Below, piece by piece: positions 1 through 10,276 of a stretch of 42,295 nt of DNA; positions within the stretch are counted from its first letter, which is position 1, and each line of letters starts with the position of its first letter. Made by a program: the position numbers and the translations under genes. The notes beneath the pieces were generated by a model. That model searched no databases. It had not been told where the DNA came from and was given only the letters and a program-made list of their open reading frames with translations. This stretch comes from Bacteroides sp. (lineage in GTDB: Bacteria; Bacteroidota; Bacteroidia; Bacteroidales; Bacteroidaceae): the NCBI RefSeq assembly GCF_029057325.1, contig NZ_JAICZW010000150.1:1-42295 (forward strand), read 5' to 3'.

Positions 1-347
1 GACATTCTTCGGTCCTAGGGAGTGGAGTTTGTCCGAAGAACGTCCGAAGCCGAATAGGCTCTGGTAGGGGTCGGATAAGATGTAGGTAGGAAAAGTAGGG
101 GGAGAATATGGGAAAGGGCGTTTTTCTCACCGGAATGCGACTGCTGCGGGAAGAGGATGGAAAATGCTTTACATACTGGAAGGATGAAGCGCCCGGCTTG
201 ATGTCATTCTTCGCGTCCGTTGGCAATTTTTGGAAGAGAGTCGTGTGAAAAGGCCGTGCCTTTTTTCATAAAATATTGGCCTGACAGCAGGAGAGTGCCA
301 ACATTTTGCTATTTTTGCAAGCACGATCATCAATAAACTTCTGTATT
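1..347. other. Intergenic region upstream of the fucosidase gene
   Basis: No convincing gene is seen in this 347-base stretch. It opens with an inverted repeat: GACATTCTTCGG at 1-12 pairs, with one mismatch, with CCGAAGAACGTC at 33-44, and CCGAAG recurs just after. A similar TGTCATTCTTCG word appears near 201-212. Short open frames exist at the left edge; one ends at 65-67 and could be the tail of an upstream plus-strand gene, but nothing in it is recognisable. The right part carries a candidate promoter for the GH29 gene. Confidence 0.4.
310..317 (+). promoter_or_regulatory. Candidate -7 box for the fucosidase gene
   Basis: TATTTTTG fits the Bacteroides primary-sigma -7 consensus TAnnTTTG and lies 31 bp before the chosen ATG at 348. 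No TTTG -33 box is seen at the expected 19-21 bp upstream, so the call rests on the -7 element and its position. Confidence 0.45.
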
Positions 348-2240
348 ATGAAACACTTCTTATCGACTGCTTTCAGTCTTGCCATGGGTCTTGCTATGGC
401 ATCTTGTTCATCTACAAATGTCAAGGCACCGGAAGCCATCTTGCCTGTTCCCGAACAGAAACAGGTGGATTGGCAGAAAATGGAGACGTATGCTTTCATC
501 CATTTCGGCCTGAACACCTTCAACGACCGCGAGTGGGGGTATGGCGATTCCGACCCTGCCACCTTCAACCCCGCCCGGCTGGATTGCGAGCAGTGGGCGC
601 AGACTTTGGTCAGCGCCGGCATGAAAGGCGTTATCCTCACGGCAAAGCATCACGACGGATTCTGCCTCTGGCCTTTTGCGGGTACGGACTACACCATCGC
701 CCGCTCTCCTTACAAGGACGGCAAGGGCGACATCGTGCGCGAACTTTCAGATGCCTGCAAGAAATATGGATTGAAGTTCGCCGTCTATCTCTCTCCGTGG
801 GACAGGCACCAAGCAAACTACGGCACGCCGGAATACCTGGACTACTTCTATGCGCAGCTTCGCGACTTGCTGACCAACTACGGCGAAGTGTTTGAAGTCT
901 GGTTCGACGGCGCCAATGGCGGCGATGGCTGGTACGGCGGCGCCAAAGAGGCGCGTACCATCGACCGCAAGAACTATTACAACTATCCTCGCATCTATGA
1001 GATGCTGGACAGCATCCAGCCGCAGGCGGTGATATTTTCCGATGGCGGACCCGGTTGCCGTTGGGTGGGCAATGAACGGGGTTTTGCCGGTGCCACCAAC
1101 TGGGCGTTCCTGCGCGAGGGCGAGGTCTATCCCGGTTACGACAAGAGCCGTGAGCTGCAATACGGACACGCGGACGGCAATCAGTGGGTGCCGGCCGAAT
1201 GCGATGTCTCCATCCGTCCGGGCTGGTTCTACCATCCCGAAGAAGACGGTCGGGTGAAGACTCCCGAACAGCTGCTCGACCTCTACTACCGCAGCGTGGG
1301 ACACAACGGCACGCTGCTACTCAATTTCCCCGTTGACCGCAACGGCTTGATTCATCCGGTTGACTCGGCCAATGCCGTTAAGTTCCATCAACTTGTCTGC
1401 GAGGAGCTGAAAACAAACTTGGTGGCGGGCATCACGCCGGCTGTCTCCAACGAACGGGGCGGCAAGTTCATCGCCGCTGCGATGACCGATGCCGACTACG
1501 ACACCTATTGGGCGACGGAGGACGGTGTCTGTGCCGCCGATGTGGAGTTCGCTTTCTCCGTTCCGCAACGCATGAACCGTCTGATGCTGCAAGAATACAT
1601 TCCGCTGGGACAGCGTGTGAAGTCCTTCACGGTAGAGTATAAGGCGGAGGATGGCACGTGGCTGCCTGTTCGTCTGAACGAGGAGACCACCACCGTGGGC
1701 TACAAGCGTCTGCTGCGTTTTGAGACGGTTGTGTCCGACGGCATTCGCATCCGCTTTACAGACGCGCGCGGCCCGCTTTGCATCAACAATGTCGGTGTTT
1801 ATGATGCGGGTAAGGATGCCGATGTGCCCTATGTCGAACCGGTGGCGCAGATGAAGAGCCTGCCTTTCAGCCTGCCGGATGTATCGGAGAAAGAGGCCGC
1901 TCACGCTTCCGACCGCAACGAGAAGACGACCCTGTTCGTCAACGGCGATAAACTTCTGATTGATTTGGGCGAAGAACGTACCATCTCCTCCTTCCACTTC
2001 CTGCCCGACCAGGGCGAGCCGAACCGCGGGCTGATTGCCAATTACGAGCTTTCGGTGGGTACGTCGGCCGACCGGCTCGATAATGTGGTGAAGGCGGGCG
2101 AGTTCTCCAACATTCAGAACAATCCCGTGATGCAGTCTGTCTATTTCACACCGGTCACAGCACGCTACCTGCTGCTGAAAGCCACCCGCATGATTGCGCC
2201 CGATGAAGCGATGGGAATCGCTGAGATATTCGTACGTTAG
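348..2240 (+). CDS. Secreted alpha-L-fucosidase, GH29, lipoprotein
   Basis: A 630-residue enzyme that probably removes terminal L-fucose from glycans at the cell surface or in the periplasm. The start at 348 gives a clean lipoprotein signal ending in a lipobox with Cys20; the frame is open further upstream but those residues are not signal-like. The GH29 barrel is clear: HFGLNTF near 52-58, TAKHHDGFCLWP near 98-109, and VWFDGANG with the likely nucleophile Asp187. Glu243 in the VGNERG motif is the candidate acid/base by analogy with the GH29-B subfamily (1,3/1,4-linked fucose), which the overall motif pattern resembles. The C-terminal 250 residues look like one or two F5/8-type (CBM32-like) beta-sandwich domains. 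No SusCD pair adjoins it, so it is separate from the sugar-utilization locus at 22-35 kb. The family call is firm; the subfamily and linkage are inferred. Confidence 0.93.
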   Translation: MKHFLSTAFSLAMGLAMASCSSTNVKAPEAILPVPEQKQVDWQKMETYAFIHFGLNTFNDREWGYGDSDPATFNPARLDCEQWAQTLVSAGMKGVILTAKHHDGFCLWPFAGTDYTIARSPYKDGKGDIVRELSDACKKYGLKFAVYLSPWDRHQANYGTPEYLDYFYAQLRDLLTNYGEVFEVWFDGANGGDGWYGGAKEARTIDRKNYYNYPRIYEMLDSIQPQAVIFSDGGPGCRWVGNERGFAGATNWAFLREGEVYPGYDKSRELQYGHADGNQWVPAECDVSIRPGWFYHPEEDGRVKTPEQLLDLYYRSVGHNGTLLLNFPVDRNGLIHPVDSANAVKFHQLVCEELKTNLVAGITPAVSNERGGKFIAAAMTDADYDTYWATEDGVCAADVEFAFSVPQRMNRLMLQEYIPLGQRVKSFTVEYKAEDGTWLPVRLNEETTTVGYKRLLRFETVVSDGIRIRFTDARGPLCINNVGVYDAGKDADVPYVEPVAQMKSLPFSLPDVSEKEAAHASDRNEKTTLFVNGDKLLIDLGEERTISSFHFLPDQGEPNRGLIANYELSVGTSADRLDNVVKAGEFSNIQNNPVMQSVYFTPVTARYLLLKATRMIAPDEAMGIAEIFVR

Positions 2241-2295
2241 TGAAAAATAAAACGGTACGATTTTTTTCATGTGTTTTTCTTGTGAGTGATTTCGC

Positions 2296-2303
2296 TATAT
2301 TTG
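2296..2303 (+). promoter_or_regulatory. -7 box upstream of the broken beta-propeller gene
   Basis: TATATTTG matches TAnnTTTG exactly and lies 32 bp before the ATG at 2335. A -33 element is not clear. The promoter appears intact although the gene it would serve is not. Confidence 0.5.
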
Positions 2304-2334
2304 TGCGTTGTTAATCCTGATGAATAGAAAAAGC

Positions 2335-2862
2335 ATGAGAAAAAATTATATTTAATTCCCGCTTGTGCGCTAAGTCTCTCCTTGTCCTGTTGCGACGGGA
2401 GAGCGGCGCAAGCTGATGGCAAAAATGTGACAAGTTGAAGTTCATGGTGACCGTTTGCGACACCCTGTACCATTACGATGTAAAAAAGAATGCGCTGAAG
2501 GCCGACTTCGTCCTTGCCAATCTGCAGCGCGACGAGAATACCTGGTTCATCATCAACCCCCTGCCCGACAAGTATGTGACCATGATAATAGGAAAGGTAC
2601 CCTCGTTTCGGACATGAAACAGCGGAAAAGCTATTTTGCGAATCTGAAGAACGCCCTCATGGGCGGCCTGCCTGCTCCGTTCAACTTCACCGACGGCTAT
2701 TTCTTCGCCATGTACGAACCGGGACGGCTGATGATGCTGATAGAGAAACGCCTGTCCGAAAGCAGCTGCACGGAGAAGGACAAAGAGGTATTGAACAAAC
2801 TTCTTGCTTCTTTGGATGAAGAGGGAAACAATGTGCTGTTTGTAGGGAAGCTGAAGAAGTGA
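2335..2862 (+). pseudogene. Decayed six-bladed beta-propeller lipoprotein gene
   Basis: Three fragments in three frames make up a remnant. From ATG 2335 the frame reads MRKNY and stops at 2353; restoring one T in the T-run at 2351-2353 gives a lipoprotein signal (IPACALSLSLSCC) that runs to a stop at 2436. From about 2438 a second frame gives a propeller-like segment (CDTLYHYDVKKN, then WFIINPLPDKYV). Near 2595 the frame must shift again to give the C-terminus (NLKNALMGGLPAPFNFTDGY, ending FVGKLKK). The tail resembles the Bacteroides six-bladed beta-propeller (BF3164-like) lipoproteins, usually about 380 residues. Only about 30 N-terminal and 140 C-terminal residues remain, so most of the centre is deleted. 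The family is assigned from memory of its C-terminal pattern. Confidence 0.7.
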
Positions 2863-2900
2863 TTTCAGAAACAATTGTTCTGAGATTGAATAGCGAAAAA

Positions 2901-2960
2901 AGGAGTTATAGGAGTTAAAAGGAGTTATCAGCTGACAGGTTGGCTTAGGAGTTAAAGTCG
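2901..2960. repeat. Dispersed GGAGTTA repeat, copy 1
   Basis: The stretch contains GGAGTTA-type words, a central CAGCTGACAGGTTGGCTTAG segment able to form a small hairpin, and a closing AGGAGTTAAAG. It matches, in opposite orientation and nearly base for base, the element at 36501-36563, and is partly shared with 35571-35632. Confidence 0.75.
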
Positions 2961-3065
2961 ATACTTCTGTAACGGCATCATACACAAGCGTATCGGATCT
3001 AGCTCTTCTAACTCCCTTAAATGAATGACCGTGTGTGAGAAGGAAGAAACTTTTTCTTCTAATAT

Positions 3066-3096
3066 TTTGTAGTCGAACATATTATTTATATCTTTG
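3066..3096 (+). promoter_or_regulatory. Promoter of the rimP-nusA-infB block
   Basis: TTTG at 3066-3069, a 19-bp spacer, then TATCTTTG at 3089-3096 form a complete Bacteroides sigma-ABfr-type promoter. Transcription should begin near 3103, leaving about 60 nt of leader before rimP. It is the only strong promoter seen before the suf genes, so it may drive the whole block. Confidence 0.8.
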
Positions 3097-3163
3097 CATG
3101 CGAAAACGGATGAAAGGTGGAGGGGCGATAAAGCTCCTCTTTTTTGTTCCTAATGGTTAATCT

Positions 3164-3631
3164 ATGATAGAAAAGAAAACTATTTGTCAGATTGTTGACG
3201 AGTGGCTGGAAGGAAAAGACTACTTCCTGGTGGAAGTGACCATCGGCCCGGATAATAAAATTTTGGTGGAAATAGATCACAAAGAAGGTGTCTGGATTGA
3301 GGATTGTGTGGAGTTGAGCCGCTACATCGACTCCCGCCTGAACCGTGATGAGGAGGATTATGAGTTGGAAGTTGGGTCTGCGGGCATCGGACAACCCTTC
3401 AAGGTGTTGCAACAGTACATCAACCACGTTGGCGAAGAGGTGGAGGTGCTGACAAAGGACGGACGCAAGCTCTGCGGCGTGCTGAAGGAGGCGGACGAAC
3501 GCCATTTCGTGGTCACCGTTCAGAAAAAAGTGAAAGAGGAGGGAGCCAAGCGTCCCAAAATGGTGGACGAGGAGCTGGACTTCGCGTATGAAGAGATAAA
3601 ATATACAAAATACTTAATCAGTTTTAAATAA
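3164..3631 (+). CDS. rimP: Ribosome maturation factor RimP
   Basis: A 155-residue cytoplasmic protein that assists 30S subunit maturation. The sequence has the RimP layout: an N-terminal alpha/beta domain with an acidic VEIDHKEGVWIEDC strand-turn segment, the conserved YELEVGSAG-GQPF motif around residues 66-79 at the domain junction, and a C-terminal SH3-like barrel (VEVLTKDGRKLCGVLKEAD). The length is normal. The start at 3164 follows a short gap after the promoter. The stop lies 4 bp before nusA, the standard rimP-nusA-infB order, so the two are almost certainly co-transcribed. Confidence 0.96.
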   Translation: MIEKKTICQIVDEWLEGKDYFLVEVTIGPDNKILVEIDHKEGVWIEDCVELSRYIDSRLNRDEEDYELEVGSAGIGQPFKVLQQYINHVGEEVEVLTKDGRKLCGVLKEADERHFVVTVQKKVKEEGAKRPKMVDEELDFAYEEIKYTKYLISFK

Positions 3632-3635
3632 GACT

Positions 3636-4898
3636 ATGGCTAAGAAAGTAGAAACTGTCAGCTTGATAGATACGTTTTCGGAATTCAAGGAACTGAAGAA
3701 CATCGACCGCACCACGATGGTGAGTGTGCTTGAGGAGTCGTTCCGCAGCGTGATTGCGAAAATGTTCGGTACAGATGAGAACTACGATGTGATTGTAAAC
3801 CCCGATAAGGGCGATTTCGAAATTTGGCGAAACCGTGAGGTGGTGGCAGACGAAGATTTGGAAAATCCGAATATGCAGATTGCATTGTCGGAAGCGCAGA
3901 AGATAGACGCTTCCTACGAGGTGGGCGAAGAAGTGACAGATGAGGTGATTTTTGCCAACTTCGGTCGTCGTGCCATCCTGAACCTGCGTCAGACGCTGGC
4001 TTCCAAGATTCTGGAATTGGAGAAAGACAGTCTCTATAATAAGTATATTGACAAGGTGGGCACCATCATCAATGCGGAAGTCTATCAGATTTGGAAGAAG
4101 GAGATGCTGTTGCTCGACGATGAAGGCAACGAACTGCTGCTGCCCAAGACCGAACAGATTCCGAGCGACTTCTACCGCAAGGGTGAGACAGCCCGCGCCG
4201 TGGTGGCACGTGTGGACAACAAGAATAACAATCCGAAAATTATCTTGAGCCGTACGTCGCCCATCTTCCTGCAACGCTTGTTCGAGATGGAAGTGCCCGA
4301 AATAAACGACGGCCTGATTACCATCAAGAAGATTGCCCGCATCCCGGGCGAACGCGCGAAGATTGCCGTGGAGAGCTATGATGACCGCATCGACCCCGTA
4401 GGCGCTTGCGTAGGTGTGAAAGGAAGCCGTATCCACGGTATCGTCCGTGAGCTTCGCAACGAGAACATCGATGTCATCAACTATACGTCAAACATCCAGC
4501 TGTTCATTCAGCGTGCCCTCAGCCCTGCCAGAATTTCCTCCATTCGCCTGAACGAGGAAGAACGCAAGGCGGAAGTGTTCCTGAAACCCGAAGAGGTGTC
4601 GCTTGCCATCGGTAAGGGCGGTCTGAACATCAAGCTCGCCAGCATGTTGACCGAATACACCATCGATGTGTTCCGCGAACTGGATGAGACGGTAGAGGAC
4701 GAGGACATCTATCTGGACGAGTTCCGCGACGAGATAGACGGTTGGGTCATCGATGCCATCAAGGCTATCGGCATTGATACGGCAAAAGCCGTGCTGAACG
4801 CTCCCCGTGAGATGCTGATTGAAAAGACAGACCTTGAAGAAGAGACCGTAGATGAGGTATTGCGTATTTTGAAACAAGAATTTGAAGAAGGAGAATGA
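3636..4898 (+). CDS. nusA: Transcription termination/antitermination factor NusA
   Basis: A 420-residue RNA-polymerase-binding factor controlling pausing, termination and antitermination. Order of parts: an N-terminal polymerase-binding domain (about 1-125), an S1 domain (about 130-200, including GTIINAEVYQIWKKEMLLL), and two KH domains (IAVESYDDRIDPVGACVGVKG, then EVSLAIGKGGLNIKLAS). A short acidic tail follows. The protein is shorter than the E. coli one because it lacks the two C-terminal acidic repeats, as expected outside the gamma-proteobacteria. It starts 4 bp after rimP and is followed by a 182-bp repeat-bearing spacer before infB. Confidence 0.96.
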   Translation: MAKKVETVSLIDTFSEFKELKNIDRTTMVSVLEESFRSVIAKMFGTDENYDVIVNPDKGDFEIWRNREVVADEDLENPNMQIALSEAQKIDASYEVGEEVTDEVIFANFGRRAILNLRQTLASKILELEKDSLYNKYIDKVGTIINAEVYQIWKKEMLLLDDEGNELLLPKTEQIPSDFYRKGETARAVVARVDNKNNNPKIILSRTSPIFLQRLFEMEVPEINDGLITIKKIARIPGERAKIAVESYDDRIDPVGACVGVKGSRIHGIVRELRNENIDVINYTSNIQLFIQRALSPARISSIRLNEEERKAEVFLKPEEVSLAIGKGGLNIKLASMLTEYTIDVFRELDETVEDEDIYLDEFRDEIDGWVIDAIKAIGIDTAKAVLNAPREMLIEKTDLEEETVDEVLRILKQEFEEGE

Positions 4899-5069
4899 TG
4901 TGGTAATGTGATAATGTGCTAATGTGCTAATGGAGATAGTGGGGCTATCGCCATCCATGTAGCGCAGCACATTCACAGCGCACTTCCCCATTAGTACATT
5001 ATTCCCCATCCGGCAATGGCGCATTTGTTCATCAGCATATTTGCCCATTTGCCCATTAGCACATTAATT
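4897..5069. repeat. Spacer inverted repeat built on TAATGTGC words
   Basis: Just past the nusA stop the sequence reiterates TAATGTGCTAATG-type words (about 4900-4932). Their complements, CCCATTAGTACATTA (4987-5001) and CCCATTAGCACATTA (5052-5066), lie on the far side of a roughly 55-120 base loop. The transcript could fold into a long stem between nusA and infB. Nothing coding is seen. Confidence 0.7.
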
Positions 5070-5080
5070 CATTGTAGTTT

Positions 5081-8000
5081 ATGACGATAAGGTTAAACAA
5101 AGTAACAAGAGATTTGAATGTAGGAATTACGACGGCCGTCGAGTTCCTGCAAAAGAGAGGGTTTACCGTAGAGGCAAATCCGAATACGAAGATTACGGAT
5201 GAACAGTTTGAACTGCTCAAAAAGGAATTCAGTACAGATAAAGATCTTAAGATAAAATCGGAACGTTTCAGCCAGGAACGCCAAAGCAAGGAACGCAACA
5301 AAGCGTCGGTGGCCATTGACGGCTATAAGGAACAGAAAAACAAGCCTGATGAAATCAAGACGGTGATTCCTGAAGACGTGCGTCCGAAGTTCAAACCGGT
5401 AGGCAAGATTGATTTGGACAATTTGGGACGTAAGCCCGTGCCTGCTCCGGAAAAGGAGAAGGCAGAGGAGAAAAAGGTGGAGGAGAAACCGGTGGAAGAA
5501 CCTGCTCCGACAGTGGCGGAGACACCGCAACCCGAACCTGCGCCTGCTCCGCAGCCTGAACCGCAACCTGTGCTGCAGCCCGAACCGCAACCCGTTTCCC
5601 AGCCTGAAGCGAGGATTGCAGAACCGGAACCGGTCAAGGAGGAATCGGCTCCTGCCGTTGTTGAGGCTGAACAAGAATCTAAAAAAGAAAAAATGATAGA
5701 AACAACCGCTCCTGAACCGAATACCGAAACGGAATCGGTGGAAAAAAAGGAAGAAGTATTCAAGATACGTCAGACCGAGTTCGTCTCTAAAATTAATGTC
5801 ATCGGACAGATCGACTTGGCGGCACTGAACCAGTCCACACGTCCAAGGAAGAAATCGAAAGAAGAAAAGCGCAAGGAGCGTGAGGAGAAGGAGAAAATTC
5901 GCCAAGACCAGAAGAAACAGATGAAGGAAGCTATCATCAAGGAGATACGCCGCGATGACAGCAAGCAGAAAGATGCCAACGATGGCAACGGCAAGAAGAA
6001 ACGTGTCCGCATCAATAAAGAGAAAGTGGACATCAACAACGCCTCGAACTTCCAGCGTGGTGGCGGCGAACGTCCTAAGAATGGCGCTTCCGGTAATCAG
6101 CAGGGACAGAACGCCCGTCAGCAGGGAGGCAATCAGTCAAGTGGCAACGGACGTGGACGCAATAAAGACCGTTTCAAGAAACCGGTTCTCAAACAGGAGA
6201 TTAGTGAGGAGGATGTAGCAAAGCAGGTAAAGGAAACGCTGGCACGTCTGACCTCAAAAGGTAAGAACAAGGGCGCGAAGTATCGGAAGGAGAAACGTGA
6301 CCAGGCTTCCAACCGTATGCACGAGCTGGAAGATATGGAAATGGCGGAAAGCAAGGTGCTGAAGCTGACGGAGTTCGTGACGGCCAATGAGTTGGCAAGC
6401 ATGATGGACATCTCCGTCACGCAGGTCATCGCTACTTGTATGAGCATTGGCATCATGGTGTCTATCAACCAACGTCTGGATGCGGAGACCATCAATCTGG
6501 TAGCCGAAGAGTTCGGCTTCAAGACCGAATATGTCAGTGCGGAAGTGGCTCAAGCCATCGTGGAAGAGGAAGACGATGAGGAAGATTTGGAACCCCGCGC
6601 TCCGATTGTGACGGTAATGGGTCATGTGGACCATGGTAAGACCTCCTTGCTCGACTACATCCGTAAGGCGAATGTGATTGCCGGTGAGGCGGGTGGTATC
6701 ACGCAGCACATCGGTGCCTACAACGTGACGCTGGAAGACGGACGTAAGATTACGTTCCTTGATACGCCGGGTCACGAGGCGTTTACCGCCATGCGTGCCC
6801 GTGGTGCGAAGGTGACGGATATCGCCATTATCATTGTGGCCGCCGATGATAACGTGATGCCGCAGACCAAAGAAGCCATCAACCACGCTATGGCGGCAGG
6901 TGTACCCATTGTGTTTGCCATCAACAAGATTGATAAGCCGACAGCCAATCCCGATAAAATTAAGGAGGAACTGGCCGGTATGAACTTCCTGGTGGAAGAG
7001 TGGGGCGGCAAGTACCAATCGCAGGATATCTCGGCCAAGAAGGGTGTCGGTGTGGAGGAACTGATGGAGAAGGTATTGCTGGAGGCGGAAATGCTGGAAC
7101 TGAAGGCAAATCCCAACCGTCGTGCCACAGGCTCTATCATCGAATCTTCGCTGGATAAAGGACGTGGATATGTGGCTACGGTATTGGTTTCGAACGGTAC
7201 GCTGAAGATGGGCGATATCGTTCTGGCGGGTACCAGCTATGGTAAGGTGAAAGCGATGTTCAACGAGCGTAATCAGCGTGTGAAGGAAGCTGGTCCTGCC
7301 GAACCCGTTTTGATATTGGGCTTGAACGGTGCACCTGCCGCAGGCGATACGTTCCACGTGATTGAAACCGAACAGGAGGCACGCGAGATTGCCAACAAGC
7401 GCGAACAGCTGCAACGCGAACAAGGTCTGCGTACACAGAAGATGTTGACGCTTGATGAGGTGGGCCGCCGTTTGGCATTGGGTGATTTCCATGAGTTGAA
7501 CGTGATTGTGAAGGGTGACGTGGACGGCTCTGTAGAGGCGTTGAGCGACTCTTTGATAAAACTCTCTACCGAATTGGTACAGGTGAATGTCATCCACAAA
7601 GGCGTGGGTCAGATTTCAGAGTCGGATGTATCGCTGGCTGCCGCTTCAGATGCCATTATCGTTGGTTTCCAGGTGCGTCCTTCGGGTGCTGCCGCGAAGT
7701 TGGCGGAACAGGAAGGCGTGGATATCCGCAAGTACTCCGTCATCTACGATGCCATCGAGGAGGTGAAGGCTGCCATGGAAGGCATGTTGGCACCGACGCT
7801 GAAGGAGCAGGTGACAGCAACCATCGAAGTGCGCGAGGTGTTCAACATCACGAAGGTGGGTCTCGTGGCCGGTGCCATGGTGAAGACCGGAAAGGTGAAA
7901 CGCAGCGACAAGGCTCGCCTGATTCGCGACGGTATCGTCATCTTCACGGGTGCCATCAATGCCCTGAAGCGTTTCAAGGACGATGTGAAGGAGGTAGGTA

Positions 8001-8101
8001 CCAACTTCGAGTGCGGTATCAGCCTGACGAACTGCAACGACATCAAGATAGGCGACATTATCGAATCTTACGAAGAAGTGGAAGTGAAGCAAACGTTATG
8101 A
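5081..8101 (+). CDS. infB: Translation initiation factor IF-2
   Basis: A 1006-residue GTPase that places initiator tRNA on the 30S subunit and promotes subunit joining. An N-terminal IF2_N-like domain (about 1-60) is followed by a long Pro/Glu-rich linker (residues about 125-205, reiterating PEPQP-type units) and a Lys/Arg-rich coiled segment. A second IF2_N domain precedes the G domain: G1 GHVDHGKT at 514-521, switch II DTPGHE, and NKID. Domains II-IV follow to the C-terminus. The length is typical of Bacteroides IF-2, which has a long N-terminal extension. The ATG at 5081 directly precedes a recognisable IF2_N helix ([15 protein letters not shown]). Confidence 0.97.
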   Translation: MTIRLNKVTRDLNVGITTAVEFLQKRGFTVEANPNTKITDEQFELLKKEFSTDKDLKIKSERFSQERQSKERNKASVAIDGYKEQKNKPDEIKTVIPEDVRPKFKPVGKIDLDNLGRKPVPAPEKEKAEEKKVEEKPVEEPAPTVAETPQPEPAPAPQPEPQPVLQPEPQPVSQPEARIAEPEPVKEESAPAVVEAEQESKKEKMIETTAPEPNTETESVEKKEEVFKIRQTEFVSKINVIGQIDLAALNQSTRPRKKSKEEKRKEREEKEKIRQDQKKQMKEAIIKEIRRDDSKQKDANDGNGKKKRVRINKEKVDINNASNFQRGGGERPKNGASGNQQGQNARQQGGNQSSGNGRGRNKDRFKKPVLKQEISEEDVAKQVKETLARLTSKGKNKGAKYRKEKRDQASNRMHELEDMEMAESKVLKLTEFVTANELASMMDISVTQVIATCMSIGIMVSINQRLDAETINLVAEEFGFKTEYVSAEVAQAIVEEEDDEEDLEPRAPIVTVMGHVDHGKTSLLDYIRKANVIAGEAGGITQHIGAYNVTLEDGRKITFLDTPGHEAFTAMRARGAKVTDIAIIIVAADDNVMPQTKEAINHAMAAGVPIVFAINKIDKPTANPDKIKEELAGMNFLVEEWGGKYQSQDISAKKGVGVEELMEKVLLEAEMLELKANPNRRATGSIIESSLDKGRGYVATVLVSNGTLKMGDIVLAGTSYGKVKAMFNERNQRVKEAGPAEPVLILGLNGAPAAGDTFHVIETEQEAREIANKREQLQREQGLRTQKMLTLDEVGRRLALGDFHELNVIVKGDVDGSVEALSDSLIKLSTELVQVNVIHKGVGQISESDVSLAAASDAIIVGFQVRPSGAAAKLAEQEGVDIRKYSVIYDAIEEVKAAMEGMLAPTLKEQVTATIEVREVFNITKVGLVAGAMVKTGKVKRSDKARLIRDGIVIFTGAINALKRFKDDVKEVGTNFECGISLTNCNDIKIGDIIESYEEVEVKQTL

Positions 8102-8102
8102 C

Positions 8103-8282
8103 AATTGATAATTGACAATGATTAATTATTAATTATGGTTTTGCAGGTTTTGTATAGGCGGGCTATTGGCTTATTGGGCTTTCAGCTTATGCAAACTTAC
8201 GGAGCTTGAATGATTAAATGATGGATAATTGATGGTTGATGATAGGAGAAATTGTCAATTGTCAATTATCCATTGTCAATTT
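8103..8282. repeat. Spacer inverted repeat built on AATTGAC words
   Basis: The infB-cvpA spacer begins with AATTGATAATTGACAATG (8103-8120), followed by more AATTATT words. It ends with AATTGTCAATTGTCAATTATC and CATTGTCAATT (8250-8281), the complementary series. About 110 bases of unique loop lie between and show no open frame of note. Confidence 0.7.
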
Positions 8283-8290
8283 ATAGAAGT

Positions 8291-8809
8291 ATGGCAATTA
8301 TAGACATTATTATTGTAGCAATCTTTCTGGTTGGTGCGATTGTCGGCATGATGAAAGGCTTTGTGAAGCAACTGGCCTCCATCCTGGGACTGATTATCGG
8401 TCTGTTGGCTGCGAAGATGCTCTATGCTACGGTGGCTGCGAGAATCTATACCACAGTGACAGATTCCATGACGTTGGCGCAAGTGCTGGCGTTTGTCCTT
8501 ATATGGATAGCCGTTCCTTTGGGATTTTCGTTGGTGGCCTCTCTGCTGACCAAGGCGATGGACGCTACCGCCATAGGCTGGCTCAACCGTTGGTTGGGAA
8601 GCGGATTGGGTGCTCTGAAAGCACTCTTGTTGGTGAGCCTGATGATAGGGATTGTGGAATTTGTTGATGGAAACGATAAGCTGATTGGCGAAACAAAGAA
8701 GGAGGAATCGGTGTTATATTATCCGATAAAAGAGTTTGCCGATATATTCTTGCCTGCGGCAAAAGTAGTGACGCAACAGATTGTAAATTTGGAATTTGAG
8801 AAATTGTAG
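8291..8809 (+). CDS. cvpA: CvpA-family membrane protein
   Basis: A 172-residue inner-membrane protein with four hydrophobic helices, the first beginning [19 protein letters not shown]. The Gly-rich [10 protein letters not shown] turn after helix 1 is the family hallmark (colicin V production protein; the general cellular role is poorly defined). I chose ATG 8291 over the in-frame ATG at 8252 because the extra 13 residues are encoded by the spacer repeat and the family starts at the hydrophobic helix. It sits between infB and sufB and ends 5 bp before sufB, so it is probably co-transcribed with the suf genes. Confidence 0.88.
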   Translation: MAIIDIIIVAIFLVGAIVGMMKGFVKQLASILGLIIGLLAAKMLYATVAARIYTTVTDSMTLAQVLAFVLIWIAVPLGFSLVASLLTKAMDATAIGWLNRWLGSGLGALKALLLVSLMIGIVEFVDGNDKLIGETKKEESVLYYPIKEFADIFLPAAKVVTQQIVNLEFEKL

Positions 8810-8814
8810 AACTG

Positions 8815-10269
8815 ATGCAACAAGAAGAACCCAATAAATATGTAAAGGAACTCACTCAAGAGAAGTATAAGTACGGCTTCACCACTGATGTGCATACCGA
8901 CATCATCGAGCGTGGACTGAACGAAGACATCGTGCGGCTTATCTCTGAGAAGAAAAACGAACCGGAATGGTTGTTGGAGTTCCGTTTGAAGGCGTATCGC
9001 CACTGGCTGACGTTGGAGATGCCTACGTGGGCGCATCTCCGTATTCCTGAAATAGACTATCAGGCTATTTCCTATTATGCCGACCCTACGAAGAAGAAAG
9101 AAGGACCGAAAAGCATGGACGAGGTGGATCCTGAGTTGGTGAAGACGTTCAACAAGCTGGGCATTCCTTTGGAAGAACAGATGGCGCTGAGCGGCATGGC
9201 GGTGGATGCCGTGATGGACTCCGTCTCTGTGAAGACTACTTTCAAGGAGAATCTGATGGAGAAGGGAATCATCTTCTGCTCCTTCAGCGAGGCTGTGCGC
9301 GAGCATCCCGACTTGGTGCAGAAATACCTTGGTTCGGTGGTGCCCTATCGCGACAACTTCTTTGCGGCGCTGAATTCGGCGGTATTTTCTGACGGCTCTT
9401 TTGTCTATATCCCGAAAGGCGTGCGCTGTCCGATGGAGTTATCGACCTATTTCCGCATCAATGCCCGCAATACGGGACAGTTTGAACGGACATTGATTGT
9501 GGCGGACGATGATTCCTACGTCTCTTATCTGGAAGGCTGTACCGCTCCGATGCGTGACGAGAACCAATTGCACGCCGCCATCGTAGAGATTGTGGTACAC
9601 GACCGTGCAGAAGTGAAATATAGTACGGTGCAGAACTGGTACCCCGGTGATGCCGAAGGCAAGGGAGGTGTTTATAACTTCGTGACGAAGCGCGGTCATT
9701 GCAAGGGAGTGGACAGCAAGCTCTCCTGGACACAGGTGGAGACAGGCTCTGCCATTACTTGGAAGTATCCTTCCTGTATATTGTCGGGTGACAACTCGAT
9801 TGCGGAATTCTATAGTGTGGCGGTAACCAATAACTATCAGCAGGCAGATACGGGTACGAAGATGATTCATATCGGCAAAAACACCCGTAGCACGATTGTA
9901 AGCAAAGGCATCTCTGCCGGTAAGAGCGAGAATTCTTATCGTGGTCTGGTGCGTGTGGGGCAGAAGGCCGACAATGCACGTAACTACAGCCAGTGCGACT
10001 CCTTGCTGTTAGGTGACAAGTGCGGTGCGCATACTTTCCCCTACATGGACATCCACAACGAGACCGCTATCGTGGAGCACGAAGCCACAACCAGCAAAAT
10101 CAGCGAAGACCAGATATTCTATTGCAACCAGCGCGGCATTTCTACGGAAGATGCCGTGGGGCTGATTGTGAACGGATATGCCAAGGAGGTATTGAACAAG
10201 CTCCCGATGGAATTTGCCGTAGAGGCGCAGAAGTTGCTTGCCATCTCACTGGAAGGAAGCGTTGGATAG
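8815..10269 (+). CDS. sufB: Fe-S cluster assembly scaffold SufB
   Basis: A 484-residue core subunit of the SufBCD scaffold, on which Fe-S clusters are built in the cytoplasm. The right-handed beta-helix core carries the family's conserved segments, including [25 protein letters not shown], and the C-terminal [23 protein letters not shown] region that contacts SufD. The length is as expected. It starts 5 bp after cvpA and is followed by sufC, sufD and sufS in the same direction. Confidence 0.97.
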   Translation: MQQEEPNKYVKELTQEKYKYGFTTDVHTDIIERGLNEDIVRLISEKKNEPEWLLEFRLKAYRHWLTLEMPTWAHLRIPEIDYQAISYYADPTKKKEGPKSMDEVDPELVKTFNKLGIPLEEQMALSGMAVDAVMDSVSVKTTFKENLMEKGIIFCSFSEAVREHPDLVQKYLGSVVPYRDNFFAALNSAVFSDGSFVYIPKGVRCPMELSTYFRINARNTGQFERTLIVADDDSYVSYLEGCTAPMRDENQLHAAIVEIVVHDRAEVKYSTVQNWYPGDAEGKGGVYNFVTKRGHCKGVDSKLSWTQVETGSAITWKYPSCILSGDNSIAEFYSVAVTNNYQQADTGTKMIHIGKNTRSTIVSKGISAGKSENSYRGLVRVGQKADNARNYSQCDSLLLGDKCGAHTFPYMDIHNETAIVEHEATTSKISEDQIFYCNQRGISTEDAVGLIVNGYAKEVLNKLPMEFAVEAQKLLAISLEGSVG

Positions 10270-10276
10270 ATGAGGA

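Larger units (their letters stand above)
2863..3163. other. Spacer before rimP: repeat copy and promoter
   Basis: This 301-base gap holds one copy of the dispersed GGAGTTA repeat (2901-2957), a short TAACTCCCTTA word at 3009-3019 in the opposite sense, and a strong promoter at 3066-3096. No coding potential is seen. Confidence 0.6.

Noticed and set aside
2-67. A short plus-strand frame ending at 65-67 as the tail of an upstream gene
   Set aside because: Only 21 codons are visible and nothing is recognisable; two other frames are equally open, so it cannot be supported.
6254-7597. A long minus-strand open frame opposite infB
   Set aside because: It is a shadow of the infB G-domain region; the His/Arg/Leu-rich composition is typical of antisense translation, with no start signal or homology pattern.
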